Notes: generated by a model not told the origin, from the sequence alone. A DNA stretch of 9,161 bases from Candidatus Omnitrophota bacterium (GCA_030639955.1 DAOWKH010000077.1:1-9161), one strand, 5' to 3'; numbered from the stretch's first letter, positions 1 to 6,224 are shown. Translations and numbers: made by a program.

Positions 1-740
1 ATTCTTCCCTCAAAAAAATTCATCGGCGGACTGCCAATGAACCCGGCTACAAATTTATTCACCGGCTGATAATAAAGAACAGAAGGAGTCGACAACTGTT
101 GAATTGTCCCCTCTTTGATTACCGCAATACGCTCGCCCATAGTCATTGCCTCAATCTGGTCATGGGTAACATAGAGCATCGTTGTCTGCAGTCGCTGATG
201 CAGTTTCTTTATCTCTGTGCGCATCTGCACCCGAAATTTGGCGTCTAAGTTGCTTAGAGGCTCATCAAACAAAAACACCAGCGGCTGACGGACAATCGCT
301 CTCCCCAATGCCGCTCTCTGTCTCTGCCCACCAGAAAGAACGCGCGGTTTTCTATCCAGCAAATCAAATATCCCCAAAATCTCTGCTGCCTTAGAGACCC
401 TCTCTTTAATCACCTTTGGGGGATGCCTATGTAATCTTAAACCAAAAGTGAGGTTCTGGCGCACAGTCATATGGGGATAAAGGGCATAGTTTTGAAAGAC
501 CATAGCAATATTTCTATCTTTGGGAGGGACATCGTTCACAAGCCGCCCGGCAATATATATCTCTCCGGTTGTAGCCTGTTCTAAACCGGCAATCATCCTT
601 AAAATAGTAGATTTACCACAACCCGAAGGCCCTACCAACACCAGAAACTCTTTATCTCTGGCCTCTAAATCTATATTGCTGGCTGCTCGGACGCCGTTGG
701 GATAAACCTTGGATACATTTTTTAAAACAATCTTTGCCAT
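1..740 (-). CDS. ABC transporter ATP-binding protein, MalK/UgpC/MsmX type (3' end cut by window edge)
   Basis: Nucleotide-binding subunit that would power import of a sugar or other carbohydrate by an ABC permease on the cytoplasmic face of the membrane. The reading frame is open from the ATG at 740 to the window edge, giving 246 residues of a family usually about 360 long, so the C-terminal regulatory/OB-like domain is mostly missing here. Visible motifs: Walker A GPSGCGKST (about 37-45), Q-loop in VFQNYALYPH (Q83), signature LSGGQRQR (135-142), Walker B VFLFDEP (155-161), D-loop SNLDAK, and switch histidine in VTHDQIEAM (H193). The run into GFIGSPPMNFF is typical of the MalK/UgpC subgroup. 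The start follows the accD stop by nine bases with a GAGGT Shine-Dalgarno in the gap, so the two genes are probably cotranscribed. No permease or binding protein is visible, so the substrate is unknown; ATPases of this subgroup can serve several transporters. Confidence 0.93.
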   Translation of the reverse strand, partial: MAKIVLKNVSKVYPNGVRAASNIDLEARDKEFLVLVGPSGCGKSTILRMIAGLEQATTGEIYIAGRLVNDVPPKDRNIAMVFQNYALYPHMTVRQNLTFGLRLHRHPPKVIKERVSKAAEILGIFDLLDRKPRVLSGGQRQRAALGRAIVRQPLVFLFDEPLSNLDAKFRVQMRTEIKKLHQRLQTTMLYVTHDQIEAMTMGERIAVIKEGTIQQLSTPSVLYYQPVNKFVAGFIGSPPMNFFEGR

Positions 741-749
741 TGTACCTCG

Positions 750-1565
750 CTAAGCCAAATATTCCAAAATCTGCCTTAATGTTTCTTTTAGCTTCCGGCG
801 GTCTACAATCATATCAATCAATCCGTGCTGAAGAAGAAATTCAGACCTTTGAAAACCGGCAGGGAGCTTCTGACGAATTGTCTGTTCAATCACCCGCGGC
901 CCGGTAAACCCGACCAACGCCCGCGGTTCAGCGATAATTATATCCCCCAGGGAAGCAAAGGAAGCCAATACCCCGGCCATCGTAGGATTGGTGAGCACAG
1001 AAACAAAGGGGATACAACTTTTATTGAGTTTAGAAATAGCTGCGCTGGTTTTGGCCATCTGCATCAGCGATAGCATCCCCTCCTGCATCCTCGCCCCTCC
1101 CCCAGAACCGGAAACAATAACCAACGGCAACTTTCTCTTTTCTGCTCTTTCAGCGGCCTGAGTAATTCTTTCTCCCACTACCGAACCCATTGAGCCCATC
1201 ATAAAACGCGAGTCGGTAACCCCTAAAATGAGCCCTTTGTTATTCAACTTTCCTTCTCCTACTAAGCAAGCCTCGTCTAATCCCGTTTTTCTCTGCTCCT
1301 CGGCAATTTTCTCTTTGTAGCTTTTTACGGCTGTAAAATTGAGTGGGTCAGCAGTCTTAATCTGCTGAGAGAATTCTTCAAAATCCTCTCCCAGAAGGCT
1401 ATCTATCCTCTCGCGAGCTCCTAAGCCAAAATGATAAGCGCATTTTGGGCAAACCATCAGATTTTCGCGCAGGGTCTTTTTAAAAATAATCCCCCCGCAG
1501 TCAGGGCATTTAAGCCACAAACCATGAGGGATATCTTTCTTTTTGGTAGAAAAAAACGAAGGCAC
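750..1565 (-). CDS. accD: Acetyl-CoA carboxylase carboxyltransferase subunit beta
   Basis: Beta half of the carboxyltransferase that, with AccA, moves CO2 from carboxybiotin to acetyl-CoA to make malonyl-CoA, the first committed step of fatty-acid synthesis in the cytoplasm. From the chosen GTG at 1565 it is 271 residues. An N-terminal Cys4 zinc ribbon is intact (CPDC and CPKC pairs, about C20, C23, C39, C42). The crotonase-fold core shows SGSGGGARMQEGMLSL, NPTMAGVLASFASLGDI and the oxyanion-type GFTGPRVIEQT stretch. The frame is open further upstream to a TTG at 1595, but the extra residues (ISDERSEEA) are repeat-derived, and GAGGAA sits just 5' of the GTG, so I take the GTG as the start. 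It follows the ROK kinase gene and precedes the ABC ATPase gene by nine bases. accA and the biotin carrier/carboxylase genes are not in the window. Confidence 0.95.
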   Translation of the reverse strand: MPSFFSTKKKDIPHGLWLKCPDCGGIIFKKTLRENLMVCPKCAYHFGLGARERIDSLLGEDFEEFSQQIKTADPLNFTAVKSYKEKIAEEQRKTGLDEACLVGEGKLNNKGLILGVTDSRFMMGSMGSVVGERITQAAERAEKRKLPLVIVSGSGGGARMQEGMLSLMQMAKTSAAISKLNKSCIPFVSVLTNPTMAGVLASFASLGDIIIAEPRALVGFTGPRVIEQTIRQKLPAGFQRSEFLLQHGLIDMIVDRRKLKETLRQILEYLA

Positions 1566-1568
1566 GGC

Positions 1569-1589
1569 TTCCTCGCTTCGCTCGTCAGA
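1569..1589 (-). repeat. SDERSE-type short repeat in front of accD
   Basis: The plus strand reads TTCCTCGCTTCGCTCGTCAG here. On the minus strand it is a GAC-GAG-CGA-AGC-GAG-GAA core whose last six bases act as the Shine-Dalgarno of the accD GTG start. Relatives stand at 6101-6142 (dnaX) and 7701-7720 (DUF1015 gene) in the same orientation relative to the gene. AT-rich tandem-like sequence follows immediately upstream in all three cases. Confidence 0.75.
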
Positions 1590-1749
1590 TATCAAAAATC
1601 AAAAACCAAAAATCAAATACACATATTAAAAACTGAAAAATTTAAGAACGGAAGAGTTATTTTTGTTCTTTAGCTCCTTGGTCCTTTAGCTTTCACTTCT
1701 TCAGTTTTTATATTTTTGGTTTGTGTTTTTGATATTTGATTTTTGATAT
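1589..1749. repeat. Imperfect AT-rich inverted repeat spanning ROK kinase end and accD leader
   Basis: Arms at 1589-1637 and 1700-1749. Exact paired blocks are 15 bases (1589-1603 with 1735-1749, ATATCAAAAATCAAA) and 10 bases (1628-1637 with 1700-1709, AAAAACTGAA); the parts between are related but not identical. The intervening 62 bases hold the stop codon of the ROK kinase gene. The right arm is translated as the tail of that kinase; the left arm forms the leader of accD. The 74 bases between the kinase stop and the accD frame contain nothing else I can support. Confidence 0.6.
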
Positions 1750-2665
1750 TTGAGATGTGTATCAGCGCTCCGACAATACCGGGATTTTTCAATTTTGCTT
1801 TTACTATCCGACAGGATTTAACTGCCCTTTCCCATCCTGTCTGTTTGACTATTTTTCGCAATGGCTTGAATAAAACAGCTCCTGCTCTGCTCACTCCTCC
1901 GCCAATAACTACCATCTGGGGATTTAGTAAATTAATCATATTGGCAATGCCAATCCCTAAAAAATAACAGGTTTCCTCCCAGATCTCCCGGGCTAATCTA
2001 TCGCCTTGGCAAACAGCTTGTATAACGACTTGAGCAGTAATCAGTTCCTTTTTATTGCCGGCTAATTTCAAAATTAAAGAATGGGGATTTTTACTAACTC
2101 TCTGTTTTGCCTTTTTGGCGATAGCGCTACCACTGCATAGAGCCTCAAGGCATCCCCTTCTGCCACAATTACATTTTGGACCCTTGGGTAAAACTATAGT
2201 ATGCCCGATCTCTGCGGCATCAAAACTCGCCCCCTGATAAATCTCTTTACCAAGAATAAACCCACCCCCGATGCCGGTGCTTATTGTAAGATAGAAAATA
2301 GAGCTGGCATCTTTGCCCGCTCCGCAAATACTTTCTCCGAGACCAGCCAGATTAGCATCATTCTCTAAAACAACAGGAAAATCGAACTTCTCTTCCAGTA
2401 TCTTTTTTATACAAACATTCTTCCATTGCAAATTGGGAGAGGAAAAAATTGTTCCGCTTTGCGGATCCAAAGGCCCAGGAGCGGCAATGCTAATTCCTTT
2501 TATCTTTTTATTTCTGCTAAAATCTCCGATTATTGAAAAAAGAGGGGCTAAAAAGGAGTCGAAATCTGCTTTGGCCGGAATAACCTTTGCCTGAAATATC
2601 TCTCCTTTCTTATTTCCTAAGGCAACCTCTGTCTTTGTCCCTCCAATGTCAATAGCGATGAACAT
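1670..2665 (-). CDS. ROK-family sugar kinase, probable glucokinase
   Basis: Cytoplasmic ATP-dependent kinase of the ROK family, most likely phosphorylating glucose or a related hexose or amino sugar; the exact sugar cannot be read from sequence. It has 331 residues. Seen: phosphate-binding DIGGTKT (6-12), ENDAN (101-105) with the expected catalytic Asp103, TGIGGG (130-135), AEIGH (151-155), the zinc motif CNCGRRGC (C165, C167, C172 with H155), and IGGGVS near 254. There is no N-terminal helix-turn-helix, so it is an enzyme rather than a NagC/XylR-type repressor. The family fold should end near GIVGALIH (about 302); the last 29 or so residues are low-complexity and come from the AT-rich repeat. 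The ATG lies four bases after the CCA end of tRNA-Phe with no Shine-Dalgarno in the gap, implying a processed, nearly leaderless message or translational read-in. Confidence 0.9.
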   Translation of the reverse strand: MFIAIDIGGTKTEVALGNKKGEIFQAKVIPAKADFDSFLAPLFSIIGDFSRNKKIKGISIAAPGPLDPQSGTIFSSPNLQWKNVCIKKILEEKFDFPVVLENDANLAGLGESICGAGKDASSIFYLTISTGIGGGFILGKEIYQGASFDAAEIGHTIVLPKGPKCNCGRRGCLEALCSGSAIAKKAKQRVSKNPHSLILKLAGNKKELITAQVVIQAVCQGDRLAREIWEETCYFLGIGIANMINLLNPQMVVIGGGVSRAGAVLFKPLRKIVKQTGWERAVKSCRIVKAKLKNPGIVGALIHISNIKNQISKTQTKNIKTEEVKAKGPRS

Positions 2666-2669
2666 AATT

Positions 2670-2745
2670 TGGTGCCGAGGGGCGGAATTGAACCGCCGAC
2701 GCAGGGATTTTCAGTCCCTCGCTCTACCGACTGAGCTACCTCGGC
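2670..2745 (-). tRNA. tRNA-Phe (anticodon GAA), CCA encoded
   Basis: A complete 76-nucleotide cloverleaf. Acceptor GCCGAGG pairs with CCTCGGC; D stem GCTC/GAGC; anticodon stem AGGGA/TCCCT around loop CTGAAAA (G34 A35 A36); a five-base variable loop; T stem GGCGG/CCGCC around TTCAATT; then discriminator A and encoded CCA. GAA reads the Phe codons UUU and UUC. The gene overlaps the last 35 bases of the coiled-coil gene, whose TGA stop is formed by T33-G34-A35, and is followed after four bases by the ROK kinase ATG. No separate promoter is evident, so it probably depends on transcription through the coiled-coil gene. Confidence 0.97.
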
Positions 2746-3763
2746 TCACCTCATCTCCTACTCTAATCTCCTTTTTAGAATCAACAATATCTGCTGCCGA
2801 AACTCCCTCCCGCAGTTCAATTATTCTTATCCCCCCAATCTTTTGTCTATCTCGGTAAACACCCAAAAGGGCTCCCTTTTTAAAACCCTTATTGATTCCT
2901 AAATCAATTATTACAAAATTATGTTGCTTATTTACCTGAACAATCTCCCCTTTAACTGTGCTTATCTCTTGAATCTGAATGGGTTTTTCAGCACGAACTA
3001 CTACTGTTGGCAATTCAACTCCCTTGAGTTCAAAGGCAAGAGAATCCTTTATTCTTGTTATTTCATCAGATAGTTGCTTAGCTGACCTCACCTTACTTAT
3101 TTTTTCTAAATTTTGCTTGAATAGCTTAACTATATTGGTTATTTGTTTTTTAAGTTTTTGTTTGTCTCTTTGAGCAATCTCTAAGCTCTGCTTGAGCTCA
3201 TTCAGCCGCTCCTCTAAAGAAAATTTCTTTTTCTCCTGGGCAAGCAGCTTCTTAGTTAATGCCTGCACCAATTTGCCTTTTTCCTCCCTCCAATCCTCTC
3301 GGGCAAGAGCCATGCGGGTTTTTTCTTCTAAAATCTTAGCCAGGAATGGCTCAGAGTGCAAATCCTTAATCTCTTTTTTTAAAACTATCTTTTCACCAAT
3401 AATTTTCTTCAGTTGCCCGGCGAGTGAGTTTTGCTTAGCAAACACAGATTCATATTTTCGCTCAAGAGTTTTGCATTCTTTTTCTTTGCGCTTAATATCT
3501 TGAAAAATCTTTTTTATCTCTGCCTGTAAATCCTTCCTCTCTGTTTGCAACTTCTCTTTTTCTGTACTAAGTGCTTTGATTTCATTCCCTGCTAAAGATA
3601 ACCTTTTATCTAATCTATTTTTTTCGGCAGCAAAATTTTGTTTTACCTGGATATATTCATTTCTGATTTTCTCTTTCTGGGTAAAGAAAAGATAAGCAAT
3701 CCCTGTCGTTCCTATCCATAAAAAAATAATTAAAAAGAAAAATATCTTACTTTTTGTATTCAT
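2711..3763 (-). CDS. Membrane-anchored coiled-coil protein of unknown function
   Basis: I do not recognise a named family. The 350-residue product starts with a basic N-terminus and one hydrophobic helix (about 7-27), consistent with a signal anchor placing the rest outside the cytoplasmic membrane. Residues about 30-245 are rich in Lys, Glu, Leu and Gln with heptad-like spacing and few Gly or Pro, predicting a long coiled coil. After a short linker (PTVVV, 252-256) comes a beta-rich domain (about 268-339) with the pattern KGEIVQV, FVIIDLG, GFKKGALLGVYR, IGGIRIIEL and RVGDEV. That resembles the small barrel-like C-terminal modules seen in FlgT-like and pilus-associated proteins, but this is only a resemblance. 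The final ten codons plus stop lie within tRNA-Phe, so the tail RGSSVGRARD is translated tRNA sequence. The frame is unlikely to be a false ORF: ATG start, promoter and coherent domains all fit. Confidence 0.8.
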   Translation of the reverse strand: MNTKSKIFFFLIIFLWIGTTGIAYLFFTQKEKIRNEYIQVKQNFAAEKNRLDKRLSLAGNEIKALSTEKEKLQTERKDLQAEIKKIFQDIKRKEKECKTLERKYESVFAKQNSLAGQLKKIIGEKIVLKKEIKDLHSEPFLAKILEEKTRMALAREDWREEKGKLVQALTKKLLAQEKKKFSLEERLNELKQSLEIAQRDKQKLKKQITNIVKLFKQNLEKISKVRSAKQLSDEITRIKDSLAFELKGVELPTVVVRAEKPIQIQEISTVKGEIVQVNKQHNFVIIDLGINKGFKKGALLGVYRDRQKIGGIRIIELREGVSAADIVDSKKEIRVGDEVSRGSSVGRARD

Positions 3764-3771
3764 ATTTTTTT

Positions 3772-3800
3772 ATAATAATGGACTACATCTCATTTGTCAA
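3772..3800 (-). promoter_or_regulatory. Sigma-70-type promoter of the coiled-coil gene
   Basis: On the minus strand, TTGACA (3800-3795) and TATTAT (3777-3772) are separated by exactly 17 bases. Only eight A/T bases separate the -10 box from the ATG at 3763, so the expected start of transcription falls at or within a few bases of the initiation codon, and no Shine-Dalgarno is present. The promoter would also serve the downstream tRNA-Phe and possibly the ROK kinase. Confidence 0.65.
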
Positions 3801-3808
3801 GCAGTAAG

Positions 3809-3904
3809 CAGGCTTCAGGTTACAAATTATAGGCTTCGATCTCCAGGTTTCAAGTTTCAGTTTTTTTGTTTTTGACCTGCAGCTTGTGGCTTGGAACTTG
3901 TGGC
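3809..3904. repeat. Degenerate short direct repeats downstream of recR
   Basis: The 145-base gap between recR and the coiled-coil gene contains two copies of CTTGTGGC (3883-3890 and 3897-3904, 14-base period), two copies of AGGCTTC (3810-3816 and 3831-3837) and related CAGGTT/AAGTTTCAG pieces. They look like a decayed low-complexity repeat cluster. No convincing terminator (GC stem plus T-run on the minus strand) is present for recR. Confidence 0.5.
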
Positions 3905-3908
3905 CTGT

Positions 3909-4505
3909 TCACCTCCGCAGTTCTATTGCCTTCCCGATGGTTGCTTCGTCTAAATACTCTAAACTGCTCCCCAAAGGAATCCCTTGCGACAAGCGGGTTA
4001 GTTTCGTATTGAGCTTTAAATTTGCTATCTTCTTGTTCAGAAAAAAAGCTGTGCTTTCTCCCTCGGGGGTAAAGTTAGTAGCGATAATTAGCTCTTTAAT
4101 CTTACCTGACCTCAGATAGGAAATTAATTTCTCTATCTTTAAATCCTGGGGGGCAATTCCGCGCAAGGGAGAAATTGCTCCCCAAAGCACATAATAGAGG
4201 CCTCTATAAACACCGCTCTTTTCAATGGCTTCTATATCCTGAGGATTCTCTACAACGCAAATTGTTGTTCGGCTGCGCGAGGGATTACGGCAAATAGAAC
4301 AGAGCTCGGCCCCGGATAAATTATTGCATATCCTGCAATGAAAAAGCTCTCTGTTCACTTTTTGGATAGATGAACTCAATTTTGAAACCTCCGGGGAAGG
4401 CATTTTCAGAATGTAGAAAGCAATCCTCTCGGCACTCTTCCTGCCAATGCCGGGCATCTTTTTTAATTCTTCAATCAGAGTTTCTAATGTCTGGGGGTAG
4501 GGCAT
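3909..4505 (-). CDS. recR: Recombination mediator protein RecR
   Basis: Works with RecO and RecF to load RecA on SSB-coated gapped DNA. At 198 residues it is the standard family length. Domains in order: helix-hairpin-helix KMPGIGRKSAERIAFYIL (16-33); Cys4 zinc finger (C57, C60, C69, C72); Toprim domain starting TICVVEN (81-87) with WGAISPLRGIAPQDL, TNFTPEGESTA (143-153; most RecRs have a longer NPT-x-EGE version) and the closing RLSQGIPLGSSLEYLDEATI. The ATG lies inside the end of dnaX (22-base overlap), with AAGGAAG just upstream as ribosome binding site, so the pair should be translationally coupled. The usual ybaB/ebfC gene between dnaX and recR is absent. Confidence 0.97.
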   Translation of the reverse strand: MPYPQTLETLIEELKKMPGIGRKSAERIAFYILKMPSPEVSKLSSSIQKVNRELFHCRICNNLSGAELCSICRNPSRSRTTICVVENPQDIEAIEKSGVYRGLYYVLWGAISPLRGIAPQDLKIEKLISYLRSGKIKELIIATNFTPEGESTAFFLNKKIANLKLNTKLTRLSQGIPLGSSLEYLDEATIGKAIELRR

Positions 4506-6097
4506 ATTCTTCCTTCAAATATCTCCATTGCCTTCTTAACAGAAGAAGGGAGAGAAGGAGAATTCTCTTTATCGCTAACTTTGTCCTTGACTTTCTCTAA
4601 TACCCTTGCACCCTCACGGGCACAGGCGGGCACAAGCAGGGTAAAGATAATCTTGACTTCCTTATTCAATTTCTCACTGATGAGTTTTTCTATTATTTTT
4701 TTGTTCTCTCTTCTTTGCAAATTCTGACAATAAAAAGAAAAATCGGGCGAAAATCCTATCTCAATCTTATTCCCTTGGACAGAAATTATCTCTCCCTGCT
4801 GAAGAAAAGTAGCTAAAGACATTCTTTCCCCCTGGACTGCGGCCAAGCACTCGCTCCAGATTTCTTTTAATTCCCCCAAAGGACAATCCTCTCCCTCGGG
4901 TTGAGGGTTGAGCCTGCCCACCGAAGCCTCGGCGCAGGCGGGGGTTGAGACGGCCGGTTCGGAAGATGTCTCCAGCGTCTTGATTTTTTCTAAAATCTCT
5001 TCTATGGAAACGAAAGATTGCCTCTTTGCCATCTTTAGAAACAAAAACTCCAGGCAAATCCTTTTATCCAGAGAGCCGCGCATTATCTGCTGGGTATGGG
5101 TAAGCAGACTAAAAGCATAAAAGAGTTCAGGCAAACTAAATGCGCTACTTTGCTCAATTATTCTTTTTTCTTCTTCCTTTGAAAGTTCAATTAGATTGGG
5201 CAGGTCTTCCTTTGCCATTATCAGGTTGCGGAAATATTGGGTCAGCCCCTTTACAAACTGCTCTAAATCCTTACCCTCCTTGAGCAGGGCATTAATTATG
5301 GTTAATCCTTTTTCGACATCTTTCTCAATAATTGCCTGTCCAAAATTAAACAGGCACTCCTCGCTCACTATCCCCAACAGAGAGATCACCTCTTTCGCAA
5401 TTATCTTCCCCTCGCAAAAGCTGATTAGTTGGTCTAGCACAGACTCGCCATCGCGCATACTCCCCTGGGCAAACCTGGCGATCGCAAACAAGGCATTCTG
5501 CTCGATATCTATCTTTTCCTGTTGGCTAATCTTCTTCAGCTGGCCGACGAGCTCGCGGTCAGTTATCCTTCTAAAATCGAAACGCTGACAACGAGAAAGG
5601 ATAGTTAAGGGAATCTTCTCCGGCTGGGTAGTGGCAAAGATGAATTTTATGTGCAGCGGCGGTTCCTCTAATGTTTTGAGCAAAGCGTTGAACGCCTCTG
5701 GGGTAAGCATATGCACTTCATCAATAATGTAAATTTTAAACCTTGCCTTGGAAGGGGCAAATTTTACATTCTCCCTCAGATTACGAATCTCATCAATGCG
5801 GCGATTAGAAGCCCCATCAATCTCCAGGACATCCATACTGATTCCCTGGGTTATCTCGCGGCAGAGCACGCACTCCTGACAGGGGTTTGGCAGAGGACCC
5901 TTGATACAATTTAAGGCCTTGGCTAAGATTCGGGCAGTGCTTGTCTTCCCTATCCCTCGCGAGCCGGTAAAAAGATAGGAATGAGCGATTCGCTGATTCA
6001 AAATTGCATTCTTTAAGCTGCGGGTGATATGCTCTTGTCCAATAACTTCATCAAAATTCTGGGGCCGATATTTTCGGGCTAATACTAAGTAACTCAC
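4484..6097 (-). CDS. dnaX: DNA polymerase III clamp-loader subunit gamma/tau
   Basis: AAA+ motor of the clamp loader that opens the beta clamp onto primed DNA at the replication fork. From the chosen GTG at 6097 it has 537 residues. Seen: N-terminal SYLVLARKYRP, the classic DnaX opening; Walker A GSRGIGKTS (45-53); zinc module C64, C73, C76, C79; Walker B IYIIDEVHML (122-131); sensor 1 FATTQPEKIP; arginine-finger SRCQRF (168-173); sensor 2 region GSMRDGESVLDQ; then the collar domain to about 358. The rest is a short tau-like C-terminal domain. Two stretches look repeat-derived: about 380-406 (TPACAEASVG) and 490-500 (PACAREGAR). The frame is open upstream to a TTG at 6151, but those 18 residues are a palindromic repeat, while GAGGAA lies just 5' of the GTG. 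No clear programmed frameshift signal was found. Confidence 0.96.
   Translation of the reverse strand: MSYLVLARKYRPQNFDEVIGQEHITRSLKNAILNQRIAHSYLFTGSRGIGKTSTARILAKALNCIKGPLPNPCQECVLCREITQGISMDVLEIDGASNRRIDEIRNLRENVKFAPSKARFKIYIIDEVHMLTPEAFNALLKTLEEPPLHIKFIFATTQPEKIPLTILSRCQRFDFRRITDRELVGQLKKISQQEKIDIEQNALFAIARFAQGSMRDGESVLDQLISFCEGKIIAKEVISLLGIVSEECLFNFGQAIIEKDVEKGLTIINALLKEGKDLEQFVKGLTQYFRNLIMAKEDLPNLIELSKEEEKRIIEQSSAFSLPELFYAFSLLTHTQQIMRGSLDKRICLEFLFLKMAKRQSFVSIEEILEKIKTLETSSEPAVSTPACAEASVGRLNPQPEGEDCPLGELKEIWSECLAAVQGERMSLATFLQQGEIISVQGNKIEIGFSPDFSFYCQNLQRRENKKIIEKLISEKLNKEVKIIFTLLVPACAREGARVLEKVKDKVSDKENSPSLPSSVKKAMEIFEGRICPTPRH
4602..4642. repeat. Imperfect palindromic repeat in the dnaX C-terminal region
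   Basis: ACCCTTGC at 4602 and GCAGGGT ending at 4642 can pair with two unpaired bases on one side, and the interior has two TGTGCCCG copies on the minus strand. It encodes PACAREGAR near the C-terminus of DnaX. It is GC-rich relative to its surroundings and resembles the other repeats, but it is the weakest of the set. Confidence 0.4.
4912..4939. repeat. GC-rich hairpin repeat inserted in the dnaX linker
   Basis: GCCTGC (4912-4917) pairs with GCAGGC (4934-4939), and CCGA (4921-4924) with TCGG (4929-4932) around an AGCC loop. GTTGAG copies flank it on both sides. In the dnaX frame it encodes TPACAEASVG, in the poorly conserved linker between the collar domain and the C-terminal domain, where an insertion is tolerated. 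Confidence 0.6.
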
Positions 6098-6100
6098 AAC

Positions 6101-6142
6101 TTCCTCACTCGTCCCGACGTTACGTCGGGACTCGCCCGTCAG
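6101..6142 (-). repeat. SDERSE-type repeat in front of dnaX, interrupted by a palindrome
   Basis: The ends match the repeat seen before accD (TTCCTC at 6101 and CGTCAGA at the far side on the plus strand). The middle is occupied by a perfect palindrome at 6111-6131: GTCCCGACG, loop TTA, CGTCGGGAC, nine pairs. On the minus strand the proximal edge provides the GAGGAA ribosome binding site for the GTG start of dnaX. Confidence 0.7.
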
Positions 6143-6175
6143 AATTTTCAATTACCAATTATCAATTATCAATTA

Positions 6176-6224
6176 TCATTTAATTTTTCCATCCTCCGTA
6201 GCAGGCTACTGCGGAGGACGGGCA
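6176..6224. repeat. Outer left arm of inverted repeat flanking the DUF1015 gene
   Basis: Forty-nine bases, identical to the reverse complement of 7792-7840. The arm runs from TCATTTAATTTTTCC through a hairpin-forming CCTCCGTAGCAGG / CTACTGCGGAGG core to ACGGGCA. The gap 6143-6319 between dnaX and the DUF1015 gene is filled by this arm, by AT-rich ATCAATT tandem copies (about 6150-6175) and by the inner arm; I see no promoter I can defend. Confidence 0.9.

Noticed and set aside
1644..1670. AAGAAC/GTTCTT stem as terminator after the ROK kinase
   Set aside because: Six AT-rich pairs with a 15-base loop and an interrupted T tract; too weak to call.
2646..2858. Plus-strand open frame of 70 codons over the tRNA
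   Set aside because: It is the antisense translation of tRNA-Phe (the well-known NRRRRDF-type shadow peptide) and of the coiled-coil gene end; no start signal or homology.
4696..4702. Run of seven A in dnaX as a tau/gamma slippage site
   Set aside because: It lies deep in the C-terminal domain, far past the usual site, and lacks an evident stimulatory stem or internal Shine-Dalgarno.
6150..6175. ATCAATT copies as a CRISPR array or origin iterons
   Set aside because: Units are about seven bases without unique spacers, no cas genes or initiator gene nearby; fits AT-rich low-complexity repeat.
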